A stretch of DNA of 64,000 nt from Spirochaetota bacterium (GTDB lineage: Bacteria; Spirochaetota; UBA4802; UBA5550): NCBI GenBank assembly GCA_016928865.1, contig JAFGJX010000005.1, positions 48,861 through 112,860 on the forward strand. Direction: 5' to 3'. Numbering within the stretch: the first letter of the stretch is position 1; every line of letters begins with the position of its first letter. A model generated the notes under the pieces. The model was not told the DNA's origin. It ran no database searches and was given only the letters and a program-made list of their open reading frames with translations. Of this stretch, positions 1 to 8,226 are shown in pieces. The translations under genes were made by a program, and so were the position numbers.

Positions 1-404
1 TTTCTGGACTGCTCCTGGTCGTATTCGTTGTTCATCCTGATGACATAGGGATAGTTTTTTTTGGGGAAGAGGCTGTCTTTAGGGGACTTCCCGGCAGACG
101 CTTCTTCGGCGAAGAGAGAGAAGTTCCTGCCGATATCTGCCATCGCATTATAGGTTTTCTTGTCGACAATTTCACGCTCCGCCCCGCCGGTGAACTTTAT
201 CCCCGTCATGATGCCGGCCGTAAAGGATATGATGCAGAGAGCGGTTACAAAGAAAAATGTCCTGCTCGCTTTCTTCCTGATCCGTTCAACCTCACGGGGT
301 GTATTCTGCGCTACCCGGTGAAAATACTCAGGATCGAAATCGTTATTGTAGTGCGGCTGCACGGTACGTATATTTTTCCTATCATAAAAGTCGATATTTT
401 GCAT
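1..404 (-). CDS. Partial single-pass membrane protein, 3' end outside the window
   Basis: An open frame runs from an ATG at 404 leftwards off the window edge, about 134 codons. A GAGG ribosome binding site lies eight bases before the ATG. The first ~48 residues are polar and charged, followed by one membrane span at about residues 49-68 (core FFVTALCIISFTAGIMTG), then a soluble part. The topology is a short cytoplasmic tail, one anchor and an exported domain. The visible end contains the stretch NYPYVIRMNNEYDQEQS, which resembles the start of SPOR-type peptidoglycan-binding repeats; this is a weak inference because the domain is cut off. Function unknown. Confidence 0.75.
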   Translation of the reverse strand, partial: MQNIDFYDRKNIRTVQPHYNNDFDPEYFHRVAQNTPREVERIRKKASRTFFFVTALCIISFTAGIMTGIKFTGGAEREIVDKKTYNAMADIGRNFSLFAEEASAGKSPKDSLFPKKNYPYVIRMNNEYDQEQSR

Positions 405-604
405 GGTTATGGCCTCAAATGGATGTTATCCGGGTGACATATTCTTATATAAAATTCGACATTGATTGCTGATTGCATAAGCAATAAATTTGTCATGAAA
501 ATGGATGTAAATGAGGCCCGGCAGGTGTCGAAAGAACCGAAACAAATATCAGCATACAGGTTTTTTTCTTGATTCGGCGGGGCTTGTTGGTTAGGTTAGG
601 CAGC

Positions 605-958
605 ATGATTGAAATAACCGATAACGGCTTGTATTTCATGATCTCCCTCAAGATCGAGGAGCTTGATTTTATCAAGACCCCCAAGTTTTCTGAATACATG
701 AGGGATAAACTGCAGGAATTGAATTATCCCAATGTCATCCTTGACCTTGAAAAGCTGTATTATATTGACTCAACCGGGTTGAGCTTTCTGATCAATATCA
801 GCCGCAGGATCAAGGAGAGCAACCATGAGATGGTAGTGGTGTGCACCAGCACGAAGATTCTACAGTTGTTCGATATTGCTAAAATAGGGATGTTTTTCAA
901 GATTTTCGACACCATTCAGAGTGCGGAACAGTATCTCGCTTCAAAAAAAACGGACTAG
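605..958 (+). CDS. STAS-domain anti-sigma factor antagonist-like protein
   Basis: A 117-residue protein consisting of a single STAS domain. The signature DSTGLSFLI lies around residues 56-64, where the serine of the D-S-T-G-L motif is the residue normally phosphorylated by an anti-sigma or HPK-like kinase. The family reverses anti-sigma factors or acts in partner-switching cascades in the cytoplasm. The frame is open upstream to a TTG at 569, but the ATG at 605 begins the conserved domain (MIEITDNG) and is preferred. No kinase or sigma partner is next to it, so the target is unknown. It stands alone, convergent with the pseudouridine synthase gene, whose end lies 20 bases downstream. Confidence 0.85.
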   Translation: MIEITDNGLYFMISLKIEELDFIKTPKFSEYMRDKLQELNYPNVILDLEKLYYIDSTGLSFLINISRRIKESNHEMVVVCTSTKILQLFDIAKIGMFFKIFDTIQSAEQYLASKKTD

Positions 959-978
959 GTAACTCCATCGTCCGGTTT

Positions 979-1704
979 TTATAAACCTGCTAATCTTTTC
1001 AGCGTCTTCAACTCGGCTTCGGAGAGCACACGGCACGAGCCTTTCCGTAACCTGATGATCCGCAGCGAGCCATACGAAGTCCGTTCGAGACTCTTTATCT
1101 TGTATCCGAGATTCGACAGGGTGTAGCGGATCTGGCGGTTTTTCCCTTCCGTAAGCACGATTCGTACCCGGAGCCTGTTTTCATCGAGGTATTCGACCTC
1201 CGCCGGCCTGGTCTTTATATCAAGCTGGGGGATATACACGCCCCTGCGTATTTTCTGCAGGTCGGCATCCTCAAGGGGACGGTCAAGTTCCACCTGATAT
1301 TCTTTTTGAATGTGAAAATCGGGTTTCGTGAGTCGAAAAGCCAGGTCGCCATCGTTTGTCAGGAAGAGAAGCCCTGAGGTGTCCCGGTCAAGCCTGCCGA
1401 CCGGGTACACGCCTGATCGTCTGAATTTCTCCGGGATAAGGTCCATGACAGTGGGCCTGTTCTTTTCATCGCTTCGCGTGGTTATATAGCCGCGCGGCTT
1501 GTTGAGAATGAGATAATGGCGCCGTTCCAGGGGGGCCGCCGGCCTGCCGTCAATTCTGACGGAATCGCCCGCTTCTATGATAGTTGACAGGTCGGTTGTG
1601 GTCTTCCCGTTGACCTTGATTCTGCCGGCGGTGATCAGGCCTTCTACGTGTCTCCTGGATCCGAGGCCGCAGAGCGCTAGATATTTATTCAGGCGTGTTC
1701 CCAT
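979..1704 (-). CDS. rluB: rRNA pseudouridine synthase, RsuA/RluB family
   Basis: A 241-residue enzyme that isomerises a specific uridine in ribosomal RNA to pseudouridine. An N-terminal S4 RNA-binding domain (residues 1-60, RLNKYLALCGLGSRR) is followed by the catalytic domain. The active-site motif GRLDRDTSGLLFLTNDG (about residues 103-119) holds the catalytic aspartate. EGKNRQIR near residue 186 is the typical family box. The length is normal for RluB/RsuA; the exact rRNA target (23S for RluB, 16S for RsuA) cannot be decided from sequence alone. The start overlaps the end of the upstream lipoprotein gene by 20 bases, so the two are probably translated together. Confidence 0.9.
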   Translation of the reverse strand: MGTRLNKYLALCGLGSRRHVEGLITAGRIKVNGKTTTDLSTIIEAGDSVRIDGRPAAPLERRHYLILNKPRGYITTRSDEKNRPTVMDLIPEKFRRSGVYPVGRLDRDTSGLLFLTNDGDLAFRLTKPDFHIQKEYQVELDRPLEDADLQKIRRGVYIPQLDIKTRPAEVEYLDENRLRVRIVLTEGKNRQIRYTLSNLGYKIKSLERTSYGSLRIIRLRKGSCRVLSEAELKTLKRLAGL

Positions 1705-2431
1705 TGCCGGCCGTGTCTCCTCGCGCCGGGCTATGAGTCCGAATTTCCGGCTCCGGGCTGGTTTCCACTGATATCTTGGTAAAATGGAGGTCGTACTCCT
1801 TCATGTTCCTTTTTATAATATAATCGGCCCCCCGCTTCACCAGGTCAAGGTTGCTTTTGAATGAGGTGCCGTCTGAAAATTCGATCTCGTTCTTGTTGAA
1901 GTTGACCGTATAGGTGCCGGTGATCTGCCGCGCTTCTCCTCCTTTCAGATATGAACGGTATGCGCCGCTTTCATACAATTCAAGGCAGTGCTCCGTGAAG
2001 TCGCCGAATTCATTCGTACTCCACCATTTTCCCGCAAGGTTCTGCCGTATCCTGGTCAGCTCGCCCTCCATAAAGCTGGTTACCTTACGGTCCATCGAAA
2101 CACGATCGGCGGAGGAGTGGAGTGATAAGTTTTTTCCAAAGACCCAGCCGGCGCCGCCGTCTTTCATGCGTATCTTGTACCAGTAATCGTTCAATCGGCC
2201 GACCCAGCCTTTCTCACTAGATTTTTCAACCACCTGGACGCTCGAGCCTTTGCCGATCGTGGTGACTATGCCTGCAAAGATCATCGGATCGATTCGTACG
2301 GCGGTGTTTTCGTTGAGAATTATGCCGTACGTATCGTCGGTTATTTCATTGCCCCTGTCCCCGCAGGAGAAGAATGCGCCTGCAACCATCAGGATGGCCG
2401 TTATTCCGGTCACTGTTATTATGTTTTTCAT
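1685..2431 (-). CDS. Lipoprotein with SH3-like domain
   Basis: A 248-residue predicted lipoprotein. The N-terminus is a hydrophobic signal ending in the lipobox AFFSC (Cys at about residue 23), so it should be anchored to a membrane by lipidation. Residues ~35-105 look like a bacterial SH3 (SH3b) domain: NENTAVRIDP, SSVQVVEKSSEKGWVGRLND and DYWYKIRMKDGGAGWVFGKNL have the usual W-x-K and G-W-V-x-G-x-x-L patterns. The rest holds a repeated strand pattern (GTYTVNFNKNEIEFSDG) like small lipocalin-type domains. SH3b domains often bind peptidoglycan or peptides; the ligand here is unknown. It is the first gene of a two-gene unit with the pseudouridine synthase. Confidence 0.8.
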   Translation of the reverse strand: MKNIITVTGITAILMVAGAFFSCGDRGNEITDDTYGIILNENTAVRIDPMIFAGIVTTIGKGSSVQVVEKSSEKGWVGRLNDYWYKIRMKDGGAGWVFGKNLSLHSSADRVSMDRKVTSFMEGELTRIRQNLAGKWWSTNEFGDFTEHCLELYESGAYRSYLKGGEARQITGTYTVNFNKNEIEFSDGTSFKSNLDLVKRGADYIIKRNMKEYDLHFTKISVETSPEPEIRTHSPARGDTAGNGNTPE

Positions 2432-2592
2432 GTCACAATTCCTTGTAATGCCGGGGTAAATCAGATTCCGGGTACTTCAAATTTTCAAGTCTTTTCTTCC
2501 AGGTATTTTTATTATTATTCGGAGAAAAACAGGCATGACGGTTCATTTTTATTGCTGACAGTCAATTATGGCATGATTTTACGGAAATTATC

Positions 2593-2620
2593 TTGACGAC
2601 TGGCGCTCATGTTGTACACA
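2593..2620 (+). promoter_or_regulatory. Possible sigma-70 promoter for pgsA
   Basis: TTGACG (2593-2598) and TACACA (2615-2620) are separated by 16 bases, about 80 bases before the preferred start of the CDP-alcohol phosphatidyltransferase gene. The match to consensus is moderate and untested. Confidence 0.35.
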
Positions 2621-2701
2621 TAATCATATGGATTACATAACCGCTCCGTGTCGTTTGGCGGTAAAAGCATCTCTATTTTTTGCACATGGATTAATACTGC
2701 G

Positions 2702-3292
2702 ATGAAGGTACGGGAGATATTCCAGGACAAGATTTTTACCATCTCAAACATGCTGTCAGCGCTCAGAATTTTTTTCGGTCCGCTGCTCGGATATTATATC
2801 TATCTTGAATCAAAGACGGGCGATCCCATTTATCTGCGCTATGAGATCGCCGTGGTTGTTCTTATCATACTCTCTGATTTTTTTGACGGAAAGCTCGCCC
2901 GGCACATGAACCAGGTGACGAAGCTGGGCCAGTACATGGACCCGATCGCAGACAAGTTCGCGGGCCTCATTGCCATGACGTTTCTTGTCCTGTTCAAGGG
3001 CTATCCGCTCTGGGTGTTCGTTCTCGCCCTGGTGCGCGAGGTGTTCGCGGTAATTGCGGGTATTTTACTCTATATAAAAAAGGATGTAGAGGTGAGGCCG
3101 AATATCTTCGGCAAGCTGTGCGCGGCCAGCCTGGCCCTGTCCGGGGCCGTTTACATTCTGAACATTGATTACGCGATCGCCGGCGTCACCATCAAGCAGC
3201 TCTCGATATTCCTGGTCGTGCTGTTTTATGTGCTGGGGGGCCTCCTGTACGTGAAGACCTATGCGTGGAGCAACCGTGAAAAAGAGGCTTAG
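2702..3292 (+). CDS. pgsA: CDP-diacylglycerol--glycerol-3-phosphate 3-phosphatidyltransferase
   Basis: A 196-residue integral membrane enzyme of the CDP-alcohol phosphatidyltransferase family, which makes phosphatidylglycerophosphate from CDP-diacylglycerol and glycerol-3-phosphate. The family signature D-G-x2-A-R-x8-G-x3-D-x3-D is intact: DGKLAR, then GQYMDPIAD; the aspartates bind the metal. Several hydrophobic spans follow. The frame is open back to a GTG at 2648, but the ATG at 2702 starts directly before MKVREIFQDKIFTISNMLS, the usual beginning, and is preferred. Its end overlaps the following amidase gene by 17 bases, suggesting one envelope operon. A related alcohol acceptor cannot be strictly excluded. 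Confidence 0.85.
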   Translation: MKVREIFQDKIFTISNMLSALRIFFGPLLGYYIYLESKTGDPIYLRYEIAVVVLIILSDFFDGKLARHMNQVTKLGQYMDPIADKFAGLIAMTFLVLFKGYPLWVFVLALVREVFAVIAGILLYIKKDVEVRPNIFGKLCAASLALSGAVYILNIDYAIAGVTIKQLSIFLVVLFYVLGGLLYVKTYAWSNREKEA

Positions 3293-4448
3293 CCGCTGTT
3301 TCTTCCCGGCGCTTCTTTCCCTTCTCGCCCTGCCGTCATTTTCGGCATCCGGGCCTATCGAAATCGTTCGTGTCAAGAATGAAGAATACCTCCCTCTTGA
3401 TGAAATTCTTTCACAGACGGAGCTCGATCATTCGTTCGATATGATTTCTGGAAAGGGAAGGCTCTACCGGAAAGGCCATTACGCCGTGTACGGCATCGGG
3501 CTCTCCATAATCCTGGTCGATGGCGGCCTGTACAAGTCGCCGGTTCCCGTGCGCCGTAAAGCGGGGCGCGTCCTCATCCCGTTCGATGCGGCTGAAAAAA
3601 TCGTGCAAAGCCTTCGGCCCGGCGTCCGTGTGGATCGAGATCGCTCCGCGGCATATGTCAGATTTCCGGATAATGAAGATGAGTCTCCTGAGAGAAAGGA
3701 GGATACGCCTGTCACGCCGGTGAAGGACCGCATAAGGTTCATCGTCATTGATCCGGGCCACGGCGGCAAGGACCCGGGCGCGCTGGGTAAAGGCGGGATC
3801 ATGGAAAAGGATATCACGCTCGCGGTGTCAAAACGGCTCGAGAAAGAGTTGAAAAATGCGTTTCCGGACCTCCGCGTGTTCCTCACCCGGAGCAACGACC
3901 GCTTTATCGAGCTCTCCGGGCGGACGGCGATTGCCAATAAATTACTGAAGAAAAGTGAGAACGGCATATTCCTGAGCGTTCACGTCAATTCTGCGCTTTC
4001 CAGCCGCATCTCCGGCTATGAGACCTATTTCCTGTCGCAGAATCCAACCAATGAGGATGCGCGAAATACGGCCGCCCTGGAAAACAACGTCATTGTTCTC
4101 GAGGAGAAACATGATGGCGGCGGGACCCATGATGATGTGGATTACATTGAAGCCATGATGATCACGACCCAGATCCAGAAGGAGAGCGCCGCTCTTGCCG
4201 CATGCATTCAGAAAGGGCTTTCGAAAAAAAACAGGGCCTTTGCCTCCCGCGGCGTGAAAAAGGCGGACTTTTTCGTATTGCGCGGGGTTCTGATGCCGGC
4301 CGTCCTGGTCGAGATCGGCTACATCTCGAATATCAAGGAGGCGCGCCAGCTTAAAAAAGAGGACCACCAGCGGGCCGTCGCCGCCGGGATCGCCGAGGGC
4401 GTGGAGCTGTTCATCAAGAAATACAACAGCCTGATAAAAATAAACTGA
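3276..4448 (+). CDS. N-acetylmuramoyl-L-alanine amidase (Amidase_3)
   Basis: A 390-residue exported enzyme that cleaves the bond between N-acetylmuramic acid and the peptide stem in peptidoglycan. A signal peptide covers residues 1-23. A ~75-residue region (GLYKSPVPVRRKAGRVLIPF) resembles copper-amine-oxidase-N-like wall-associated domains. The zinc amidase domain follows from about residue 150: DPGHGG, the metal Glu in GIMEKD, SVHVNS for the second His, and the catalytic Glu in LVEIGYISN. The GTG at 3276 with GGAG five bases upstream is preferred over the ATG at 3261, because it places the signal peptide at the N-terminus. It overlaps the end of pgsA. Likely role is cell separation or wall turnover. 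Confidence 0.9.
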   Translation: MKKRLSRCFFPALLSLLALPSFSASGPIEIVRVKNEEYLPLDEILSQTELDHSFDMISGKGRLYRKGHYAVYGIGLSIILVDGGLYKSPVPVRRKAGRVLIPFDAAEKIVQSLRPGVRVDRDRSAAYVRFPDNEDESPERKEDTPVTPVKDRIRFIVIDPGHGGKDPGALGKGGIMEKDITLAVSKRLEKELKNAFPDLRVFLTRSNDRFIELSGRTAIANKLLKKSENGIFLSVHVNSALSSRISGYETYFLSQNPTNEDARNTAALENNVIVLEEKHDGGGTHDDVDYIEAMMITTQIQKESAALAACIQKGLSKKNRAFASRGVKKADFFVLRGVLMPAVLVEIGYISNIKEARQLKKEDHQRAVAAGIAEGVELFIKKYNSLIKIN

Positions 4449-4527
4449 GCCACGAAATGCTCGATGCATGAAAAAATACTTGATTCCGGAGGGGGGAGGC
4501 CTACAGTTCTGAAAACAGGTGATTGGA

Positions 4528-5193
4528 ATGAAATGTGATACGAGCGGATTGCGCGCCATCGCCGGAAAGCTCGGGCGGCAGGCAGGCGGTCTCTATGAGA
4601 AAAGGCTGAAGGCCCCTGTCTTGCGCCTCGTCTCCCTGGTGCGCACGGAGATCATCGACTACCCCGAGGGGAAAGAACGGAACCGCCGGATCATACTCCT
4701 GCTGACCGCCCTGTTCATGCTCGATTATCTCATGTACTGCTTTCATACCGATAAAAACATTGTCGATATCTTTCCGGAGATCGTACCTTTTGAGCAGATG
4801 AAAACGGTCAGCGTGTATCTGCCCGATACTGACGGGGAAACCATGATTTCCGAGCGTCGTTCGATTCCCCGATACGACAGTGATGATAAAACAGCCCGCG
4901 CGCTGTTTGAGGTCGTGGTGAAGGGATCCATCTTCGACAATACCTCGATGGCAGTGCCGGCCGGGCTGTTCCTGAGAAAGGTGTGGCTGCTCGGCAATCC
5001 GGAAGGTAAAAACAGGACCTGCATCTTTGACCTGGAACCGGTGGAAGTCGGCACCAGGAGGAGCGTGGTCAAAAACTCGGAAGCGCTGTTCAGGCGGGCG
5101 CTGGAAAAAACGGTCATCGAGAACATCCCCTCTGTCGGGACCGTCATGCTGCTTGAAAAAGGGGTCCCCGGCACCCCGCTGTGGGAGCTCTAA
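4528..5193 (+). CDS. Membrane protein with GerMN-like domain
   Basis: A 221-residue protein with one membrane span around residues 54-70 (IILLLTALFMLDYLMYCF) after a basic cytoplasmic N-terminus. The outer part (about residues 90-220) reads like a GerMN domain: VSVYLPDTDGETMISERRSI, RALFEVVVKGS and a C-terminal ALEKTVIENIPSVGTVMLLEKG. GerMN domains are exported and appear next to amidases in many bacteria. This gene follows an amidase gene by 79 bases, which supports a wall-linked role. The ATG at 4528 has AGGTGA seven bases upstream and is preferred over a GTG at 4519. Its TAA overlaps the stop codon of the convergent dapF gene. Exact function unknown. Confidence 0.7.
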   Translation: MKCDTSGLRAIAGKLGRQAGGLYEKRLKAPVLRLVSLVRTEIIDYPEGKERNRRIILLLTALFMLDYLMYCFHTDKNIVDIFPEIVPFEQMKTVSVYLPDTDGETMISERRSIPRYDSDDKTARALFEVVVKGSIFDNTSMAVPAGLFLRKVWLLGNPEGKNRTCIFDLEPVEVGTRRSVVKNSEALFRRALEKTVIENIPSVGTVMLLEKGVPGTPLWEL

Positions 5194-6029
5194 CCGGACC
5201 ACTCTCCGCTGAACACCCTCACCGACGGACCGGTGAGGTAAATGCAGTTGTCATCGTCACGCCATTCGGTCTTCAGGTCTCCGCCCCGCAGGTGTATAAG
5301 GATCGCGCGCTCGGTCAGCCGGTTCATTATGCATGCCACGGTGACGGCCGAGGCGCCGGTGCCGCACGCGAGCGTTTCTCCCGTGCCCCTTTCCCAGGTG
5401 CGCTGGATTACTTCCCTGCGGTTGAGTACCTTCACGAACTCGACATTCGCCCTGTTCGGGAAGAGTGGGTGGTTCTCCACCTGGGGCCCGTATTTTTCAA
5501 TCGGGAATTTCTCGGTGTCCTCAACGAAGATGACCACGTGGGGGTTGCCCATTGAGAGCGACGTGATCACGAACTTGGTGCCGTCGTCAAGCTGGAGCGT
5601 TTCCCCCAGTACCATCCCCTGGTCGCCGATCATCGGGATCCTGTCGCGGCGCAGTATCGGCTCGCCCATATTGATCATGACGCTTGACACCTTCCCTTTC
5701 CTGACTATGAGGTTGAGCGTTTTGATCCCAGCGGCGGTTTCAATATCCAGCTGTTTTTTTCCTGTTATCCTGTTGTCGTACAGGTATTTCGCGAAACAGC
5801 GGATGCCGTTTCCGCACATTTCCGCCTCGCTTCCGTCAGGATTGAATATTCTCATACGGAAGTCCGCCCGGCGCGAATTGAGCAGGAGGAGAATACCGTC
5901 GGCGCCGACACCGTAATGGCGATCGCACATGGAAACCGCCAGCTTTTTTGGAGAGGGGACCTTTGATTTCCTGCAGTCGATGATGATGAAATCGTTGCCG
6001 GTTCCCTGCATCTTGGTGAATCTGATCAT
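5190..6029 (-). CDS. dapF: Diaminopimelate epimerase
   Basis: A 279-residue cytoplasmic enzyme that converts LL- to meso-diaminopimelate, the last step before lysine and a building block of peptidoglycan. Both catalytic cysteines are present in their family motifs: MCGNGIRCF near residue 70 and ETLACGTGASA near residue 217. The N-terminus FTKMQGTGNDFIIID is the standard start. The length is typical. The gene is monocistronic here and convergent with the GerMN-like gene, the two stop codons sharing bases. Its presence says the wall uses meso-DAP or that lysine is made by this route. Confidence 0.95.
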   Translation of the reverse strand: MIRFTKMQGTGNDFIIIDCRKSKVPSPKKLAVSMCDRHYGVGADGILLLLNSRRADFRMRIFNPDGSEAEMCGNGIRCFAKYLYDNRITGKKQLDIETAAGIKTLNLIVRKGKVSSVMINMGEPILRRDRIPMIGDQGMVLGETLQLDDGTKFVITSLSMGNPHVVIFVEDTEKFPIEKYGPQVENHPLFPNRANVEFVKVLNRREVIQRTWERGTGETLACGTGASAVTVACIMNRLTERAILIHLRGGDLKTEWRDDDNCIYLTGPSVRVFSGEWSG

Positions 6030-6345
6030 GGCTGATTACCTCTCAGAGGCGGGCGGATCTCGACAAGAGGCCCTTCCGCCGCATCCTGCTTATAAATGAT
6101 GATCAGGTTTGTTGCGAAACCGCGTCTCACTCTCGCCGTGAAGCCCCGGCGGCCGCTTTTCAAGGGCTTCGTCAGAAGGACCATCTCTGAAAATTCAGTA
6201 TCGCAGCAAATCTATTGTTCAATATATATAATTATTACAGGATCCCGCGTAAAATGTAAAGCCATAAAATATGATTTCTGCAAGTATTAAATCGTTGAGT
6301 TGCCGGCAGGGATTGTACGATAGAGATAGTAATAAATAGGGTGTT

Positions 6346-7161
6346 ATGAAGAAAAACATTATCATACTCCTGGTCACATTAGGTCTTTCACTCGCGGCGG
6401 CGCTGTTTCTGCTTCTTGATGATGCGGGCGTATTTTCGCCGGGCAGGATGGTCTGGCTCCACAAGGACCGGGAGGTCAGGTCCCGCCTTCTTTCGATCCC
6501 CATACTTCTCTATCATAATATCGACGGAAAGGGACCATTTGCGATTGATGCCGCTGTGCTGCGGGAGCATTTCCAGCTTTTCAGGGACAGGGGTATACGG
6601 GTCATTTCGCTGCGCGAGCTGGTCCGGCAGCTTGAGAATCCCGCCCCGTTCGATGACCGCGTGATAGTTATCACATTTGATGACGGGTACGGGACAATGC
6701 ATTCAAAGCTGCTTCCGCTGGTGCGGGAATTCGGGTATCCGGTGACCCTGTTTGTTTATGCGGACATCATATCGGTTAAATCGAGCAGAAACCTGACATG
6801 GGAAAAGGCCCGGAAGCTGGACCGCCAGGGTATTGATATCCAGGCGCATTCGATAAGCCATGCGGATCTGACTGAGCTGTACAGAATAAACGATCAGGAA
6901 TCCCGGAAGCGACTGTACGAGGAGCTCTATCTTGCCAGGCGTCTGATCGGATTGCGTATGAACAAGAAAATCGATTTCTATGCCTTCCCCTATGGCCGAT
7001 ACAATCTTGCAATTATGGATATGGCCCGCAAGGCCGGGTACCGCCGTGTTTTTTCCACAGATTACGGCTCAAATATCATAAGCAGGGACAATTTTTGCCT
7101 GCGACGCCAGCATATTAAAAGCAGTTACACAATAGATTTTATCGATTCCCTTGTTCGCTAA
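6346..7161 (+). CDS. Polysaccharide deacetylase family protein
   Basis: A 271-residue protein with an N-terminal signal or anchor (residues 4-24, IIILLVTLGLSLAAALFLLL) and a NodB-type carbohydrate esterase 4 domain. Motif 1 is ITFDDGYGT near residue 109, with the catalytic and metal Asp pair. Motif 2 is HSISHADLT with the two metal histidines. AFPYGRYN is motif 3. The family removes N- or O-acetyl groups from surface polysaccharides or peptidoglycan outside the cytoplasmic membrane. AGGG precedes the ATG. It stands alone between dapF and the M23 peptidase; the substrate is not predictable. Confidence 0.85.
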   Translation: MKKNIIILLVTLGLSLAAALFLLLDDAGVFSPGRMVWLHKDREVRSRLLSIPILLYHNIDGKGPFAIDAAVLREHFQLFRDRGIRVISLRELVRQLENPAPFDDRVIVITFDDGYGTMHSKLLPLVREFGYPVTLFVYADIISVKSSRNLTWEKARKLDRQGIDIQAHSISHADLTELYRINDQESRKRLYEELYLARRLIGLRMNKKIDFYAFPYGRYNLAIMDMARKAGYRRVFSTDYGSNIISRDNFCLRRQHIKSSYTIDFIDSLVR

Positions 7162-7318
7162 AACCGCTTATTCAGACCTGCTTCCTGCCCGAAAAATTCG
7201 ATGTACTGGTAGGTGCGGGAATCCCGTTTTCTGTTGAATACAATATACACAGCCAGCCCCTGTATTAATGAATGATGTCCGGCTTTCAGTCCTGCCGGCC
7301 TGCAAGCCTGTTTTTTTA

Positions 7319-7347
7319 TTGACAAATACCTTAACTGTTGATAGAAA
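7319..7347 (+). promoter_or_regulatory. Sigma-70-type promoter for the M23 peptidase gene
   Basis: TTGACA (7319-7324) and TAGAAA (7342-7347) with a 17-base spacer, 75 bases upstream of the preferred start codon at 7423. The -35 box is perfect; the -10 box matches four of six bases. Confidence 0.6.
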
Positions 7348-7422
7348 CATTCAACTTCGTCTTAATTGTCATCTTCAAAAAAGAAAAATAAAGATAGATA
7401 CGATCAAGGAGTGGACGCGGCA

Positions 7423-8151
7423 ATGAGAAGCATACTAGGCACGGCCATATTTATATTTATTTTATGCGGCCCATCTTTCGCTGAGGAAATTGTCCAGGTC
7501 GACAATCAATATGTCCAGGAATACAAGGGACGTCTTGGCGCATGGACTGAGGTCAAATCGCAGGCGCAGCTCAATTCTTTAGTCGGAAAATTCGGGACCA
7601 CCATCCAGGAGGTCCGTGAGATGAACGGGTCACAGCTTGCCTTTGGTTCCTTCCTTTTCATGCCCTTTTCGGATAAATATCTACAGGAGCTGGAAGCGCA
7701 GGGAGTCAAGCGTGACAGCGTGGTGAGCAGGAAAAACGACTTCATCTGGCCCATCTCCCGCGTTGACAATATCTCGTCCGCGTTCGGCATGCGTCACGGG
7801 AGGCTGCATACGGGCACTGATATGCCGGCTGTCAGAGGAACGCCTATCATCGCGGTAATGGACGGAAGGGTTGTTGCGACCGGTAATGACGCCGGTCTGG
7901 GGAAAAACATCCTCCTGGAGCACCGGGACAATTTTTTTACCCGTTACGCGCACTGTTATCGATGGCTGGTCAAGACCGGCGATTATGTCAAAAAGGGCCA
8001 GATTATCGGTCTGGTCGGCAGTACGGGTCGCTCCACCGGCTGTCATCTTCATTTTGAAATCAGATATAACGATATACCCCTGAACCCGCTCGATTTTCTG
8101 CCATACAAGCAGAATCTTTCCCAGCCCCATATGATACGGAACTGGAAGTAG
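7423..8151 (+). CDS. M23-family peptidoglycan endopeptidase with LysM-like region
   Basis: A 242-residue exported protein. A signal peptide (SILGTAIFIFILCGPSFA) is followed by a ~60-residue stretch (LNSLVGKFGTTIQEVREMNG) with the pattern of a LysM peptidoglycan-binding motif, then a lysostaphin-type M23 domain. Zinc ligands are visible: H and D in RLHTGTDMP, and HLHFE near the end; YAHC supplies the other conserved His. The family cuts peptide cross-links of the wall. The ATG at 7423 places the signal at the N-terminus; AAGGAG lies 12 bases upstream. The frame is open to 7366, but that would put charged residues before the signal. A strong terminator follows. Confidence 0.9.
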   Translation: MRSILGTAIFIFILCGPSFAEEIVQVDNQYVQEYKGRLGAWTEVKSQAQLNSLVGKFGTTIQEVREMNGSQLAFGSFLFMPFSDKYLQELEAQGVKRDSVVSRKNDFIWPISRVDNISSAFGMRHGRLHTGTDMPAVRGTPIIAVMDGRVVATGNDAGLGKNILLEHRDNFFTRYAHCYRWLVKTGDYVKKGQIIGLVGSTGRSTGCHLHFEIRYNDIPLNPLDFLPYKQNLSQPHMIRNWK

Positions 8152-8167
8152 ATCGAACGCCATGAAT

Positions 8168-8202
8168 AAAAAAAGCGGCCCTGTCTGAGCCGCTTTTTTT
8201 AT
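8168..8202 (+). terminator. Bidirectional rho-independent terminator
   Basis: A ten-base stem (AAAAAGCGGC paired with GCCGCTTTTT) around a ten-base loop, with A and T tracts on both sides. It sits between the convergent M23 and 8227-9192 genes and can serve both. Confidence 0.85.
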
Positions 8203-8226
8203 TTTATGCGGGTTTCATGTAGTCCG

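Noticed and set aside
6096..6290. Frame of 64 codons in the dapF-deacetylase spacer
   Set aside because: No ribosome binding site and AT-rich non-coding composition in its second half; the 316-base spacer holds no supported gene.
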